NCBI RefSeq assembly: GCF_006483455.1
Contig: NZ_PPPU01000018.1
Coordinates: 62,001-126,000 of the forward strand
Length of the DNA: 64,000 nt
From: Methylomonas koyamae
GTDB lineage: Bacteria > Pseudomonadota > Gammaproteobacteria > Methylococcales > Methylomonadaceae
Reading direction: 5' to 3'
Position numbers and translations under genes: made by a program. Within the stretch, counting starts at the first letter, position 1. Each line of letters starts with the position of its first letter. The notes beneath the pieces are model-generated. The model saw only the letters and a program-made list of their open reading frames with translations, did no database searches and was not told the DNA's origin. Shown here one piece after another: positions 17,900 through 29,199 of the stretch.

Positions 17900-19400
17900 A
17901 GAAATTCTGTTGGTGGCGGATGTTTTTGCCAACGAAAAAGAAATCGATAAGGAAATTATCTTTCAGGCGATCGAATCGGCCTTGGAAGCGGCCACTGTCA
18001 AACGTTACGAAAATCCGGTCAAAGTTCGGGTGGCAGTTAACCGCCATACCGGGGACTATCTGACCTACCGCCGCTGGCAGGTTGTCGACGCCAATCCGGA
18101 AATCAACGGCGATGTCGAGCATCCCGGCTGGCAAATTCTGTTGGAAGCTGCACAGTTGGATAATCCCGAGGTGCAAGTCGGCGACTATGTCGAAGAAGAG
18201 ATCGAGTCAGTTGCATTTTGCCGGATTGCCGCGCAAACCGCCAAGCAGGTGATCATTCAGAAAGTGCGCGAAGCGGAACGCAAGAAAATCGTCGAGGCAT
18301 ACCAAGACCGAGTCGGCGAATTGGTGACCGGTGTCGTCAAAAGACTGGAAAAAGGCAGCGTTTACCTGGACCTTGGCGGTCACGTCGAGGCTTATATCGC
18401 CCGGGAAGATATGATTCCGAAGGAGCCGGTGCGGATGGGCGACCGGGTGCGCGGCTATTTGAAAGCGGTTCGCTCCGAGCCGCGCGGGCCGCAACTGTTT
18501 GTCAGTCGCACCGCGCCGGAGTTGCTGATTGCACTGTTCCGTCTGGAAGTGCCGGAAGTGGGTGAAGGTTTGATCGACATATTGGCTGCGGCCCGCGATC
18601 CGGGGTCGCGGGCAAAAATTGCGGTCAGAGCCAACGATCCGCGATTGGACCCGGTCGGTGCTTGTGTCGGTATGCGCGGTTCCCGGGTCCAGGCCATTTC
18701 CAATGAACTGGCGGGCGAACGGGTGGACATTATTTTGTGGAATGCCAACGACGCGCAGTTCGTGATTAACGCCATGTCGCCGGCTGAAATCCAATCGATC
18801 GTGGTCGACGAAGATAAACACAGCATGGATGTGGCGGTGGCGACCGACAGTCTGTCGCAGGCGATCGGCCGCGGCGGCCAAAACGTCAGGCTGGCTACCG
18901 AGCTGACCGGGTGGGAATTGAATATTCTCGACGCAGCCCAGGTCGGCAAGAGTCACGACGAAGCTGCGGCGAAAGCCAAACAACAGTTCATGGAGCTGTT
19001 GGATGTGGATGAAGAAATCGCCGACGTCCTGGTCGATGTCGGTTTGAATAATATCGAGGAAATTGCTTACATTCCGGTCGACGAAATGCTGGAAATCGAA
19101 GGCTTCGACGAAGAGTTGGTCGAAGCCTTGCGCAGCCGGGCCAAAGACGCGTTGTTAATCAGCGCGATTGTCTCGGAAGAAAAGATCGAAACCGCCGAAC
19201 CCAGTCCGGAGCTGCTGGCCATGGAAGGAATGAGCGCTGAGTTGGCCAGGGAAATGGCTGCCAAAGGTATCGTGACTTTGGACGATCTGGCGGAACAGGC
19301 CATCGATGATATTATCGAATTTACCGGAATGACCGAAGAGCGTGCTGGTAAACTAATCATGAAAGCCCGCGAGTCTTGGTTCGCAGAGGATAAGGGCTGA
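17889..19400 (+). CDS. nusA: Transcription termination/antitermination factor NusA
   Basis: A 503-residue NusA starting at GTG 17889, with the ribosome-binding site AGGAGGT inside the end of rimP. The N-terminal RNA-polymerase-binding domain is followed by S1 (about 135-200), two KH domains ([22 protein letters not shown] and [12 protein letters not shown]) and two C-terminal acidic repeats (about 360-490) that contact the polymerase alpha subunit or lambda N-type factors. It acts in pausing, termination and rRNA antitermination. Confidence 0.97.
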   Translation: MANKEILLVADVFANEKEIDKEIIFQAIESALEAATVKRYENPVKVRVAVNRHTGDYLTYRRWQVVDANPEINGDVEHPGWQILLEAAQLDNPEVQVGDYVEEEIESVAFCRIAAQTAKQVIIQKVREAERKKIVEAYQDRVGELVTGVVKRLEKGSVYLDLGGHVEAYIAREDMIPKEPVRMGDRVRGYLKAVRSEPRGPQLFVSRTAPELLIALFRLEVPEVGEGLIDILAAARDPGSRAKIAVRANDPRLDPVGACVGMRGSRVQAISNELAGERVDIILWNANDAQFVINAMSPAEIQSIVVDEDKHSMDVAVATDSLSQAIGRGGQNVRLATELTGWELNILDAAQVGKSHDEAAAKAKQQFMELLDVDEEIADVLVDVGLNNIEEIAYIPVDEMLEIEGFDEELVEALRSRAKDALLISAIVSEEKIETAEPSPELLAMEGMSAELAREMAAKGIVTLDDLAEQAIDDIIEFTGMTEERAGKLIMKARESWFAEDKG

Positions 19401-19414
19401 GGCCGGAGGAGATT

Positions 19415-22078
19415 ATGAGCGATAAAACAGTACAGGAATTAGCGGAAGTTGTAGGCATCCCTCTGGAACGTTTTTTGGAGCAGTTGAAGGAAGCCGGTTT
19501 GAGCGCCAGCGCGCCGGACGACGTCATTGACGACGACGAAAAAGTCAAACTGCTCGCCCATTTGCGAAAACGCCACGGTAAGACCGATGCCGATCAGGAA
19601 GCGGCAACGCCCAAGCGCATTACGCTGAAACGCAGCACCAAGACCGAATTGAAGCAATCGACTCCGCCCGGTGCCGCGGTGAAAACGGTTAGCGTCGAAG
19701 TGCGCAAGCAAAAGACATATATCAAGCGTAGCGATTTACCCGGTAGCGATGAGCAGCGGCAAGCGGAGCTGGCCAAACAAGCTCTGGAAGAACAACGCAA
19801 ACAGCAACTGCTGGAAGAGGAAAGACGCAAGCAGCAAATCGAGCTGAAACCCAAGGCCGTCGAGGAAGACGTGGTTGTGGCTGTCGAACCACCAGCGCCA
19901 GCTGCCGCCCAGGAGTTGGAGCAACCGGTCGCGGTTCAACAGGAACCCGTCGCGGAGGCTAAGTCGGAAGTTGCGGCCGCTGCAGTTCAGGTACCCGCCA
20001 AACCGGTGGAGTTGACCGAAGAGCAGCGTTTGGAGGAAGAAAAGAAGCAGCGCTTGGAAGCGGCGGTACAAAGAACGGCTGAGAAGGTCAAAAAGAAAGC
20101 CGAAGCCAAGCAACAGCAGACGCTGCATAAGAAAAAAGCCGAATTCAAGCCTTCACGCGGTCCTACTCCGGATGTCGAAGTCGATCGTGGCGGCGGCGGT
20201 GATGCGCGGCGCGGCAAGGCCAAGAAAGCGAAACCGGCCCCGCGTCGGGAAAAACCTGAATTCGAGATCGATCTGCATCAGGCTCGCCACAAATTCGAAA
20301 AACCGCAAGCGCCTACCGTTTACGAAGTCACCATTCCGGAGACTATCGTGGTCTCCGATCTGGCGCAGAAAATGAACATCAAGGCCGCCGAAGTGATCAA
20401 GCACTTGATGAAGTTGGGCATCATGACCACCATCAATCAGACCATCGATCAGGAAACTGCGGTGATTTTGGTTGAAGAGATGGGACACAAAGCCATCATG
20501 CAAAGCGAGGACGATTTCGAGCAGGAAATGCTGGCGGAAGTGATCGGCGAGGCCGGAGAGGTCAAGCTATCGGCTAGAGCTCCGATCGTGACCATCATGG
20601 GTCACGTCGACCACGGTAAGACCTCGTTACTGGATTACATCCGTAAAACCCGTGTCGCTGCCGGGGAGGCTGGCGGTATTACCCAGCATATCGGTGCCTA
20701 TCAGGTCAAAACCGACCACGGTTCGGTAACTTTCCTCGATACACCGGGTCACGCTGCATTTACCGCGATGCGGGCGCGTGGTGCGGAAGTCACCGACATC
20801 GTTATCGTCGTGGTTGCTGCCGACGACGGCGTGATGCCGCAAACCAAGGAGGCAATCGACCATGCTCGCGCCGCCAACGTGCCGATCATCGTCGCCCTGA
20901 ATAAAATCGACAAACCGGAAGCCAATCCGGACCGAGTCATGCAGGAATTGGCTACGTTGAACGTGGTGCCGGAAGAATGGGGCGGCGACGTGCAGTTCCT
21001 GAAAGTTTCCGCCAAAACCGGTGCCGGTATCGACGACTTGATCGAGGCGTTGATTGTGCTGGCCGAGGTATTGGAGCTGAAAGCGCCGAAAGACGGGGTG
21101 GCTTCCGGTGTCTGTATCGAGTCGCGTCTGGACAAAGGCCGCGGCGTGGTGGCTACGGTGCTGATTCAAAAGGGTACGCTGAGCAAAGGCGAGTTCGTCT
21201 TATGCGGACACGAATACGGCCGGATTCGGGCGATGTTCGACGAGAATTCGCATGCGATCAAGTCAGCTGGCCCCAGCGCGCCGGTCGAGATTTTGGGCTT
21301 GTCCGGTACGCCGGATGCCGGCGACGAGTTCCTGGTCGTGCAAAACGAGCGGGTGGCGCGGGAACTGGCTGCGCACCGTGAAGAGCGCAAACGCTCCAGC
21401 CGTCATGCCGCGCAGCATGCGTCGAAACTGGATGACGTCTTCTCCCGGATGTCTGCGGGCGAGACCTCGACTCTCAATGTCGTCATCAAAACCGACGTAC
21501 AGGGCAGTTTGGAAGCCTTGCGCGAATCACTGGTGGGCCTGTCGACCGAGGAAGTGCAAGTCAAGTGTATTTACGGCGGTGTCGGCGGTATCAACGAAGG
21601 CGACGCCAATCTGGCGCTCGCTTCCAATGCAATTTTGATCGGTTTCAACGTTCGTGCCGATGCGGTCGCGCGTAAGTTGATCGAAGAAAAAGATATCGAT
21701 CTGCATTACTACAGCATCATTTACGAGGCGATCGATGAAGTTAAGCGTGCGATCAGCGGCATGCTGGCGCCGGACATTCAGGAAAAGATCGTCGGTTTGG
21801 CCGAGGTGCGCGACGTATTCCGTTCGCCGAAGTTCGGCGCGATCGCCGGCTGTATGGTCGTCGACGGCTTCGTCAAGCGCAATTTGCCGATCCGGGTGCT
21901 GCGTAACAACGTGGTGATTTTCGAAGGCCAATTGGAGTCGTTGCGTCGCTTCAAAGACGACGTCAACGAAGTCAAAATGGGCATGGAGTGCGGTATCGGC
22001 GTCAAAAATTATAACGACGTCAAAGCCGGCGACCAGATCGAAGTTTACGAACGTATCGAAGTGAAGCGGGAAATCTAA
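19415..22078 (+). CDS. infB: Translation initiation factor IF-2
   Basis: An 887-residue IF-2. It opens with the IF2_N helix-turn-helix ([20 protein letters not shown]), then a highly charged, Glu/Lys/Ala-rich linker (about 70-290), a second IF2_N module, and the GTPase domain with G1 GHVDHGKT at 396-403, DTPGH, and NKID. Domains II to IV follow. It delivers initiator tRNA to the ribosome. It has a GGAGGAG ribosome-binding site and lies 14 bp after nusA. Confidence 0.98.
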   Translation: MSDKTVQELAEVVGIPLERFLEQLKEAGLSASAPDDVIDDDEKVKLLAHLRKRHGKTDADQEAATPKRITLKRSTKTELKQSTPPGAAVKTVSVEVRKQKTYIKRSDLPGSDEQRQAELAKQALEEQRKQQLLEEERRKQQIELKPKAVEEDVVVAVEPPAPAAAQELEQPVAVQQEPVAEAKSEVAAAAVQVPAKPVELTEEQRLEEEKKQRLEAAVQRTAEKVKKKAEAKQQQTLHKKKAEFKPSRGPTPDVEVDRGGGGDARRGKAKKAKPAPRREKPEFEIDLHQARHKFEKPQAPTVYEVTIPETIVVSDLAQKMNIKAAEVIKHLMKLGIMTTINQTIDQETAVILVEEMGHKAIMQSEDDFEQEMLAEVIGEAGEVKLSARAPIVTIMGHVDHGKTSLLDYIRKTRVAAGEAGGITQHIGAYQVKTDHGSVTFLDTPGHAAFTAMRARGAEVTDIVIVVVAADDGVMPQTKEAIDHARAANVPIIVALNKIDKPEANPDRVMQELATLNVVPEEWGGDVQFLKVSAKTGAGIDDLIEALIVLAEVLELKAPKDGVASGVCIESRLDKGRGVVATVLIQKGTLSKGEFVLCGHEYGRIRAMFDENSHAIKSAGPSAPVEILGLSGTPDAGDEFLVVQNERVARELAAHREERKRSSRHAAQHASKLDDVFSRMSAGETSTLNVVIKTDVQGSLEALRESLVGLSTEEVQVKCIYGGVGGINEGDANLALASNAILIGFNVRADAVARKLIEEKDIDLHYYSIIYEAIDEVKRAISGMLAPDIQEKIVGLAEVRDVFRSPKFGAIAGCMVVDGFVKRNLPIRVLRNNVVIFEGQLESLRRFKDDVNEVKMGMECGIGVKNYNDVKAGDQIEVYERIEVKREI

Positions 22079-22080
22079 GC

Positions 22081-22476
22081 ATGGGCAGAGAATTCGGCCG
22101 CAGCCAGCGGGTCGCTTCGGAGATGCAGAAGGAATTGGCCATCATCATGCAGCGCGACGTCAAGGATAGTCGGCTTGGTTTCGTGACGATCAACGAGGTC
22201 GAGCTGTCCAGGGATCTGGCGGTGGCGAAAATTTTCGTCACGGTATTGAACGCCGACGATGCCGGTAAGGCAGCCAATGTCAAAGTGTTGAACGAGATAT
22301 CGCCGTTCATTCGCCATGAGTTGGCGAAGCGGATGCGTTTGCGGCATATCTCCGAATTACATTTTTACTACGACAATTCGTTCGATACCGGTATGCGCGT
22401 CGCGGCGCTGTTGCACGATTTGGAAGGCGGTAAGCCCGTTGCGGCTAGCGACGATACTCCGGAACAGGACGTTTAA
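22081..22476 (+). CDS. rbfA: Ribosome-binding factor A
   Basis: A 131-residue KH-fold protein that binds the 30S subunit and helps 16S rRNA 5'-end processing. The N-terminus GREFGRSQRVASEMQKELA and the later AKRMRLRHISELHFYYDNS are diagnostic. It starts 2 bp after the infB stop codon and its own stop overlaps the truB start by one base (TAATG). Confidence 0.96.
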   Translation: MGREFGRSQRVASEMQKELAIIMQRDVKDSRLGFVTINEVELSRDLAVAKIFVTVLNADDAGKAANVKVLNEISPFIRHELAKRMRLRHISELHFYYDNSFDTGMRVAALLHDLEGGKPVAASDDTPEQDV

Positions 22477-23393
22477 TGGCGAAACGCAAGTCTGGGCGCG
22501 ATGTGCACGGCATCGTGCTGCTCGATAAACGGCTGGGGGTGTCTTCGAATCAGGCGCTGCAGGAAGTAAAAAGGTTGTTCAATGCCAACAAAGCGGGCCA
22601 TACCGGGGCGTTGGACCCGCTTGCCACCGGGCTTCTACCGCTTTGTTTCGGCGAAGCGACCAAAGTATCGGCGTTAATGCTGGACGACGACAAGCGTTAC
22701 TTGGTGACGATTCAGTTGGGGGTAATGACCGATACCGGCGACAGTGAAGGTAAAGTCATTGCCGAAATGCCGGTGCCGCCGTTGGATAAGCGTCGCCTGC
22801 TGGAGTGTCTGACTGAATTTCTCGGCGAGATCGAGCAAGTGCCGCCGATGTACTCCGCGCTCAAATATCAAGGCCAAAAACTGTATGAGTTGGCCAGGGC
22901 GGGCAAGACCGTCGAGCGGCAGGCTAGACGTATCAAAATATACCAGCTGCAGTTGGTGGCGGCCGATTTCGAGCGCGGCAGCTTGACGCTGGATGTCTCC
23001 TGTTCCAAAGGCACTTACATTCGTTCGCTTGCCGAAGATATCGGCCATCGCTTGGGCAGTTGCGCCAGTGTCAAGATGCTGCGCCGCACCGCTGCGGGCA
23101 TGTTTGACATCGGCCAAGCTCATACGTTGGAGGGGTTGCAGGCAATGGATTCTGAACAATTGCAGCAGGTTTTGATCGCATTGGACCAACCGTTGCTGGG
23201 CATGCCGGAAATTGCTTTGACTGCCGAACAAGCGGAGCGGGTTCGCCAGGGGCAGCGTATCCGAGTGGCGGAAGCCGCTGCCGAGCGGGTCAGAATCTAT
23301 TCGCCTGAGTGTTTTTTGGGGTTGGGGGAAATTTCAATGGATGGTAAACTAGCCCCGAAAAAACTGTTTCATCTGGATAGTCAAACTGTTTGA
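22476..23393 (+). CDS. truB: tRNA pseudouridine(55) synthase
   Basis: A 305-residue enzyme that makes pseudouridine 55 in the T loop of tRNAs. The catalytic aspartate is D47 in HTGALDPLATGLLPL; YLVTIQLGVMTDTGDSEG and SCSKGTYIRSLAEDIG are further family motifs, and a PUA-like C-terminal domain follows from about 240. It is translationally coupled to rbfA. Confidence 0.96.
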   Translation: MAKRKSGRDVHGIVLLDKRLGVSSNQALQEVKRLFNANKAGHTGALDPLATGLLPLCFGEATKVSALMLDDDKRYLVTIQLGVMTDTGDSEGKVIAEMPVPPLDKRRLLECLTEFLGEIEQVPPMYSALKYQGQKLYELARAGKTVERQARRIKIYQLQLVAADFERGSLTLDVSCSKGTYIRSLAEDIGHRLGSCASVKMLRRTAAGMFDIGQAHTLEGLQAMDSEQLQQVLIALDQPLLGMPEIALTAEQAERVRQGQRIRVAEAAAERVRIYSPECFLGLGEISMDGKLAPKKLFHLDSQTV

Positions 23394-23449
23394 TTATCCG
23401 GGTCTATGCATCGTCGCTGCACCCTATTGCGGAGACGGTGCCATCCTTG

Positions 23450-23469
23450 CCATCGTCAGATGGTTTTTT
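23450..23469 (+). terminator. Hairpin with T-run before rpsO
   Basis: CCATC-GTCA-GATGG followed by six T residues lies 30 bp upstream of rpsO. The 5-bp stem is short but the T-run is good. It may end the truB transcript or control entry into rpsO. Confidence 0.5.
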
Positions 23470-23499
23470 AAAATCAAAATTAATCGATAGGGATTAAGA

Positions 23500-23769
23500 A
23501 TGTCATTAACTGCAGAACAAAAAAAAGCCGTCGTTGAAGAATACCGTTTGTCGGAATCCGATACCGGCTCGACTGAAGTCCAGGTTGCCTTGTTGACCGC
23601 CAATATCAACCAACTGACTCCGCACTTCGCTACCCACAAGAAAGACAATCATTCGCGCCGCGGTCTGTTGCGCATGGTTAACCAACGCCGCAAACTGTTG
23701 GATTATTTGAAAAACACCGATGTGGCGCGTTACCGTTCCTTGATTGAACGCCTGGGTATCCGCAAGTAA
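23500..23769 (+). CDS. rpsO: 30S ribosomal protein S15
   Basis: An 89-residue S15 of standard length. Recognisable stretches include [41 protein letters not shown] and the [16 protein letters not shown] helix. It binds the central domain of 16S rRNA. As in other gammaproteobacteria it precedes pnp, with an RNA hairpin between them. Confidence 0.98.
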   Translation: MSLTAEQKKAVVEEYRLSESDTGSTEVQVALLTANINQLTPHFATHKKDNHSRRGLLRMVNQRRKLLDYLKNTDVARYRSLIERLGIRK

Positions 23770-23779
23770 CACAATCTGG

Positions 23780-23802
23780 AAACGGCGCATGGGGCGCCGT
23801 TT
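23780..23802 (+). terminator. rpsO-pnp intergenic hairpin
   Basis: A perfect 9-bp GC-rich stem (AAACGGCGC and its complement) with loop ATGGG follows the rpsO stop by 10 bp. The following T-tract is weak. In E. coli the equivalent region is a terminator and an RNase III processing site that controls pnp; the same role is inferred here. Confidence 0.65.
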
Positions 23803-23853
23803 CTGCTTTAGGGCAAAATTTTCAGCATAACCTTTAATCGAAGGAACCTTATA

Positions 23854-25932
23854 GTGAATCCTATCAGGAAACAATTTCAGTACGGCGATCGTCTCGTCAC
23901 GTTAGAAACCGGCGAAATTGCCCGTCAAGCCAACGGCGCGGTGATTATCGATGTCGAAGGCACCACGCTGTTGGTGACCGTGGTCGGCAAAAAGGAAAGC
24001 AGCGGCGGTGATTTTTTTCCGTTGACTGTCGACTATCAAGAGAAAGCCTTTGCCGCAGGTAAAATTCCCGGCGGATTTTTCAAACGCGAAGGCCGTCCAA
24101 GCGAGAACGAGACGCTGATTTCTCGCCTGATCGATCGCCCGATTCGTCCACTGTTTCCCGAAGGTTTCACTAACGAAGTACAGATCATCGCTACCGTACT
24201 GTCGTTGAATCCTGAAATAGATACCGAAGCGCCGGCTATTCTGGGCGCTTCCGCCGCACTGGCCGTGTCCGGCCTGCCGTTCAACGGTCCGCTGGGCGCT
24301 GCGACCATCGGTTATATCGATGGCCAGTACGTGTTGAATCCGACCTTGCCGCAACTGAAAGAATCGCGTTTGCGCTTGATGGTTGCCGGCACTAACAAAG
24401 CGGTGTTGATGGTGGAATCGGAAGCCGATTTGTTGCCTGAAGACGTTATGCTGGGTGCAGTATTGTTCGGCCACGAGCAAATGCAGGTTGCAATCAACGC
24501 GATCAACGAATTTGCCGCCGAAGCCGCCACTCCGGCAATCGCTTGGACGGCTCCGGCCGATAACGAAGCCCTGAAAGCTGCCGTTGCCGCCGAAGCCGAA
24601 GCGCAAATCAAAGCCGCGTACCAAATTCCCGAGAAGTTGGCGAGACAGGATGCGCTGAGCGCAATCCGTAGCGACGTCGTGGAAAAATTGACTGCGGAAG
24701 GTCTTTACGACGAAAAAGCCATTCGCAATGTGATCGAAACTCTGGAATACAACATCGTCCGTGGTGCAATTCTGAACGATCGCAAACGTATCGACGGCCG
24801 TGATTTGACCACCGTGCGGCCGATTACGATTCGTACCGGCGTATTGCCCAGAACCCACGGTTCTGCGTTATTCACCCGCGGCGAAACTCAGGCCTTGGTC
24901 GTCGCGACTTTGGGTACCGAGCGCGATGCGCAGATCATTGACGCGTTGGCTGGCGAATACAAAGACACTTTCCTGTTCCACTACAACTTCCCGCCGTTCA
25001 GTGTGGGCGAAACCGGCCGTACCGGCTCGCCGAAACGCCGCGAGATCGGCCACGGTCGTCTGGCGAAGCGCGGCGTGCAATCGGTGTTGCCGAACATGGG
25101 CGAATTCCCTTACGTTTTGCGCGTGGTATCTGAAATCACCGAATCGAACGGTTCCAGCTCGATGGCCTCGGTTTGCGGTAGCAGTTTGGCGTTGATGGAT
25201 GCCGGCGTGCCGATCAAGGCTCCGGTGGCCGGTATCGCGATGGGTTTGATCAAAGAAGGCGACCAGTTTGCCGTGTTATCCGATATTCTGGGTGACGAAG
25301 ATCACTTGGGCGATATGGATTTCAAAGTGGCCGGTTCCGAGAACGGTGTCACTGCGCTGCAAATGGATATCAAGATCGACGGCATCACGCCGGAGATTAT
25401 GAAAGTCGCTCTCGACCAAGCCAAGCAAGGCCGTTTGCATATTTTGGGCGAAATGAACAAAGCCCTGTCCTGCTCTCGCGAGACTATGTCCGATTTCGCG
25501 CCGCGCATCATCAGTTTTAAAATCGATCCGTCCAAAATCCGCGAAGTCATCGGTAAAGGCGGCGTGACAATCCGGGCCATAACCGAACAAACCGGTGCCA
25601 GCATCGATTTGACCGATGACGGCGTCGTAAATATCGCCTCGGTCGATAAAGCGGCTGGTGAAGAAGCTAAACGCATGATCGAGGAAATTACCGCAGAAGT
25701 CGAAGTCGGCAAAACCTATGAAGGCAAAGTCGTGCGCTTGATGGATTTCGGGGCCTTTGTCACGATCTTGCCGGGCAAGGACGGTTTGGTACACATCTCG
25801 CAAATTTCCGACGAGCGGGTCGAGAAAGTCAGCGATAAGTTGTCGGAAGGCGACGTGGTCAAGGTCAAGGTGTTGGAAATCGATCGCCAAGGCCGGGTGC
25901 GCTTGAGTATGAAAGAAGTTGATAACAACTGA
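23854..25932 (+). CDS. pnp: Polyribonucleotide nucleotidyltransferase (PNPase)
   Basis: A 692-residue phosphorolytic 3' to 5' exoribonuclease. The start is GTG 23854 with AAGGAA upstream. Two RNase PH domains are separated by an alpha-helical domain (about 215-310); [15 protein letters not shown] and [18 protein letters not shown] are active-core motifs. KH ([16 protein letters not shown], about 560-575) and S1 (about 620-690) domains close the protein. A strong terminator follows. Confidence 0.98.
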   Translation: MNPIRKQFQYGDRLVTLETGEIARQANGAVIIDVEGTTLLVTVVGKKESSGGDFFPLTVDYQEKAFAAGKIPGGFFKREGRPSENETLISRLIDRPIRPLFPEGFTNEVQIIATVLSLNPEIDTEAPAILGASAALAVSGLPFNGPLGAATIGYIDGQYVLNPTLPQLKESRLRLMVAGTNKAVLMVESEADLLPEDVMLGAVLFGHEQMQVAINAINEFAAEAATPAIAWTAPADNEALKAAVAAEAEAQIKAAYQIPEKLARQDALSAIRSDVVEKLTAEGLYDEKAIRNVIETLEYNIVRGAILNDRKRIDGRDLTTVRPITIRTGVLPRTHGSALFTRGETQALVVATLGTERDAQIIDALAGEYKDTFLFHYNFPPFSVGETGRTGSPKRREIGHGRLAKRGVQSVLPNMGEFPYVLRVVSEITESNGSSSMASVCGSSLALMDAGVPIKAPVAGIAMGLIKEGDQFAVLSDILGDEDHLGDMDFKVAGSENGVTALQMDIKIDGITPEIMKVALDQAKQGRLHILGEMNKALSCSRETMSDFAPRIISFKIDPSKIREVIGKGGVTIRAITEQTGASIDLTDDGVVNIASVDKAAGEEAKRMIEEITAEVEVGKTYEGKVVRLMDFGAFVTILPGKDGLVHISQISDERVEKVSDKLSEGDVVKVKVLEIDRQGRVRLSMKEVDNN

Positions 25933-25959
25933 TCGCTTAGCGCTTATCGCAGCGACAAG

Positions 25960-25984
25960 AAAGGGCCGTAAGGCCCTTTTTTAT
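25960..25984 (+). terminator. Intrinsic terminator after pnp
   Basis: AAAGGGCC-GTAA-GGCCCTTT followed by TTTTATT closes the rpsO-pnp unit, 27 bp after the pnp stop codon. Confidence 0.9.
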
Positions 25985-26103
25985 TGTGGGTTACCTGTGG
26001 TCCCCTGTGCCAAACGCTTAATTTAACGGCCGGATTTTGCCGTAGCCGCGGCAGGATTTTGTCGGGTCGGGTAAAATCAACGCAGTCTTACTTTGTCTGT
26101 GTC

Positions 26104-26751
26104 ATGTTGCCTTCTAATTTCTTTAATCAAGATTGCCGGGATTGTCCGCGTTTGGCGGGGTTTCTCGATGATGTCAAACGTAAATACCCCGATTACCATG
26201 CCTTGCCGGTTGCGCCATTCGGAGATCCGGAAGCGAGACTGCTGATTGTCGGTTTGGCGCCGGGAATGCACGGTGCCAATGCCAGCGGTCGGCCCTTTAC
26301 CGGGGACTATGCCGGCTTGCTGCTTTATCAAGCGTTATACGATCACGGTTTTAGCAATCAGGCGGAGTCTGCCGCGTTGAACGACGGACTGGTCTTGGCC
26401 GACTGCCGGATCACCAATGCCGTCAAGTGTCTGCCGCCGCAAAATAAACCCACCGGCGATGAAATAAAACGGTGCAATCACTATTTGGCAGCGGAAATCC
26501 AGGCCTTGCCTGAGCGCTCGGTGATTTTGGCTTTGGGTAATATCGCCCACCAAGCCGTACTGCGTGCTTATGGCTTGAAAAGCAACGCTGCCAAATTCGG
26601 CCATCACTCGTTGTTTCAATTGCCGGATGGCAACACCTTGGTCAGTTCCTATCATTGCAGCCGCTACAATGTGCAGACCAAGCGTTTAAGCCCGACAATG
26701 CTGGCCGAAGTGTTTTCGACCGTTCGTTCGTTGCTGATTGGCCGTGACTGA
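26104..26751 (+). CDS. Family 5 uracil-DNA glycosylase (UdgB-like)
   Basis: A 215-residue uracil-DNA glycosylase-fold protein from ATG 26104. Motif A is GLAPGMHGANASGRPF, the hydrophobic Ala in place of Asp or Asn being typical of family 5; NAVKCLPPQNKPT follows, and the C-terminal loop is YHCSRYNVQTKRL. Cysteines C11 and C14 (QDCRDCPRL) plus later ones fit an iron-sulfur cluster. It removes uracil and other damaged bases. The end overlaps uvrC by 14 bases, so two repair genes are co-expressed. Confidence 0.88.
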   Translation: MLPSNFFNQDCRDCPRLAGFLDDVKRKYPDYHALPVAPFGDPEARLLIVGLAPGMHGANASGRPFTGDYAGLLLYQALYDHGFSNQAESAALNDGLVLADCRITNAVKCLPPQNKPTGDEIKRCNHYLAAEIQALPERSVILALGNIAHQAVLRAYGLKSNAAKFGHHSLFQLPDGNTLVSSYHCSRYNVQTKRLSPTMLAEVFSTVRSLLIGRD

Positions 26752-28582
26752 TACCGACCCGGCCGGCTTTGATGCCAAGGCGTTCATCAAAACGCTGACC
26801 CAGCGTCCAGGCATATACAAAATGCTGGACGCGGCAGGCGAGATCATTTACATCGGCAAGGCCAAGAATCTGAAGAACCGGGTGTCGAGTTATTTCAGGA
26901 CCAACGCCGCTTCACCCAAGCAGCAGGCCATGGTGGCTAAAGTGGCCGGGATCGAGGTCACCGTTACTCATACCGAGGGCGAAGCTTTGCTGCTGGAAAG
27001 CCAGCAGATCAAGCGGTACAAACCGCGTTACAACATCAGTTTGCGCGACGACAAATCGTATCCCTACGTTTTTATCTCCAGTTTTCACGATTTTCCGCAA
27101 CTGACGTTTCATCGAGGCGCCAAGAAACGGCGCGGCCGATATTTCGGGCCTTATCCGAGCGCCAGCGCGGTTAAGGAAACCTTGAAGTTGCTGCAGAAAA
27201 TATTCCCGGTCCGGCAATGCGAGGATTCTTATTACAGCGCCCGCTCCCGGCCATGTTTGCAATACCAGATCGAACGTTGCACCGCGCCTTGCGTTGGCTT
27301 GGTCAGCACAGTGCAATATGCCGCCGACGTCGAAAACACGATATTGTTTTTGGAGGGGAAGGGCGGATTGTTGATCGATCGCTTGGTTGCCAAAATGGAG
27401 CTTGCCGCCGCAGAACTGGAGTTCGAGCAAGCAGCGATTTACCGGGATCAGATCGCCAGATTGCGAGCGGTGCTGGAGAAACAATGCGTGGAGGGCGAAC
27501 GCGGCGATGTCGATATTGTCGCCTGCGCCGCAAAAACCGGCATGGCCTGCGTGCAGGTATTTTACATTCGCAACGGCCAGCACTTGGGCAATCGCCAGTT
27601 TTTTCCGAAGATGTTGGAAGAAAGCCAGCCGGAGGAAATATTGCAGGCCTTTATCGCCCAATATTACTTGGAAAAAACCGTGCCGCAGGAGTTGATCGTA
27701 AGCCACGCCTTGCCGGAATCAGCTTTGGTCGCCGAGGTCTTGGCCGAGCAGGCCAAGCACGCGGTGGCCATCTCGAGCAATGTGCGCGGGGAACGTCTGA
27801 AATGGCTGCAGATGGCCGTTACCAATGCCGAAAATGCGTTGAGCGCCCGCTTGGCGGATAAACAAGGATTGTTTGGCCGATTCGCCAGTTTGCAACAGGA
27901 ATTGGGTTGCGATCTGATCCCGAGCCGGTTGGAGTGTTTCGATATTAGTCATACTCAAGGCGAGCAGACCGTTGCATCGTGCGTGGTGTTCGATCGGGAT
28001 GGGCCGGTGAAGAGCGATTACCGCCGCTTCAATATCGAAGGCATTGCGCCGGGCGACGATTATGCTGCGATCTATCAAGCCGTTTCCCGACGCTTCAAGC
28101 GCTTGAAGCAAGGTGAACATCGGGCACCGGATATTTTGTTTATCGACGGCGGTAAAGGCCAGGTCGCTGAAGCGGAAAAGGCTTTGGCCGAATTGGAGAT
28201 AAACGATGTTATGATAGTTGGGGTTGCCAAAGGGCCCGATCGCAAAGCCGGCATGGAAAAAATTATTCTGGTCGGTAATCAACAGCCATTGGACGTAACG
28301 CCGGGAGCGTCGGCTTTGCTGTTGATTCAGCAGATTCGCGATGAGGCGCATCGTTTTGCTATAACCGGCCATAGACAGCGGCGCGGTAAAGTCAATAAGC
28401 AATCGGTATTGGAGGATATCGCCGGACTGGGGCCGAAAAGAAGACAGGTTCTGCTGAAACAGTTCGGCGGTTTGCAGGGAGTGTCCAGTGCAGGCGTGGA
28501 CGCTTTGGCCAGTATAGATGGCATTAGCCGACAATTAGCACAGCGGATTTACGATACGTTTCACCACCAAGATGGCCATTAG
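26738..28582 (+). CDS. uvrC: Excinuclease ABC subunit C
   Basis: A 614-residue nucleotide-excision-repair nuclease. The GIY-YIG domain is at about 23-100 (RPGIYKMLDAAGEIIYIGKAKN), the UVR/UvrB-binding motif at about 203-238, the RNase H-like endonuclease at about 370-540 (ECFDISHTQGEQTVAS, LFIDGGKGQ), and a helix-hairpin-helix pair at the C-terminus. The start could be TTG 26738 or GTG 26744; both lie inside the end of the glycosylase gene. pgsA follows with an 11-base overlap. Confidence 0.96.
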   Translation: MAVTDTDPAGFDAKAFIKTLTQRPGIYKMLDAAGEIIYIGKAKNLKNRVSSYFRTNAASPKQQAMVAKVAGIEVTVTHTEGEALLLESQQIKRYKPRYNISLRDDKSYPYVFISSFHDFPQLTFHRGAKKRRGRYFGPYPSASAVKETLKLLQKIFPVRQCEDSYYSARSRPCLQYQIERCTAPCVGLVSTVQYAADVENTILFLEGKGGLLIDRLVAKMELAAAELEFEQAAIYRDQIARLRAVLEKQCVEGERGDVDIVACAAKTGMACVQVFYIRNGQHLGNRQFFPKMLEESQPEEILQAFIAQYYLEKTVPQELIVSHALPESALVAEVLAEQAKHAVAISSNVRGERLKWLQMAVTNAENALSARLADKQGLFGRFASLQQELGCDLIPSRLECFDISHTQGEQTVASCVVFDRDGPVKSDYRRFNIEGIAPGDDYAAIYQAVSRRFKRLKQGEHRAPDILFIDGGKGQVAEAEKALAELEINDVMIVGVAKGPDRKAGMEKIILVGNQQPLDVTPGASALLLIQQIRDEAHRFAITGHRQRRGKVNKQSVLEDIAGLGPKRRQVLLKQFGGLQGVSSAGVDALASIDGISRQLAQRIYDTFHHQDGH

Positions 28583-29132
28583 ATTCACAATTCCGACTTA
28601 CTTGACTTTGCTGAGGATTGCATTGATCCCGTTGCTGGCCATTGTGTTTTATTTACCTTGGCAGTATTCGAATATCGCCTGCACGCTGATTTTTTTGATA
28701 GCCGGCGTTACCGATTGGTTGGACGGTTACTTGGCCAGAAAAATGAATATGCAAACGGCTTTCGGCGCCTTTTTGGATCCGGTGGCCGATAAATTGATGG
28801 TGGCGATCGTTCTGGTGTTGATTGTGCAGGAGCAAGGTAATCCTTTCCTGGCGGTACCAGCAGCCGTTATCATCGGCCGGGAGATTGCCATAGCCTCGTT
28901 AAGAGAATGGATGGCGGAAATCGGTCAACGCGCCAAGGTTAAGGTGTCGTTATTGGGAAAATGGAAAACCACGGCACAAATGACCGCGGTCAGTTTGTTG
29001 TTGTACCGGGAAGACTTGTTCGGTCTGCCGATCAACTCGATAGGTTATTGGCTATTATACTTGTCGGCAATATTGACGTTGTGGTCGATGGTCAATTACC
29101 TGGTGGCGGCGTTTTCCACCATTAGCGAATAA
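28572..29132 (+). CDS. pgsA: CDP-diacylglycerol-glycerol-3-phosphate 3-phosphatidyltransferase
   Basis: A 186-residue inner-membrane enzyme making phosphatidylglycerol phosphate. The CDP-alcohol phosphotransferase signature with its Asp, Gly, Ala-Arg and terminal Asp residues is complete at residues 48-73 (TDWLDGYLARK, then GAFLDPVADK). About five hydrophobic helices are visible. It overlaps the end of uvrC, the same uvrC-pgsA order as in many gammaproteobacteria. Confidence 0.95.
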   Translation: MAIRFTIPTYLTLLRIALIPLLAIVFYLPWQYSNIACTLIFLIAGVTDWLDGYLARKMNMQTAFGAFLDPVADKLMVAIVLVLIVQEQGNPFLAVPAAVIIGREIAIASLREWMAEIGQRAKVKVSLLGKWKTTAQMTAVSLLLYREDLFGLPINSIGYWLLYLSAILTLWSMVNYLVAAFSTISE

Positions 29133-29199
29133 AATAATAAAGCGGTATTAATACTGCAATAACAGAGAGTAAACAGCAGGTAAAGCTGTATAAAAGAGC

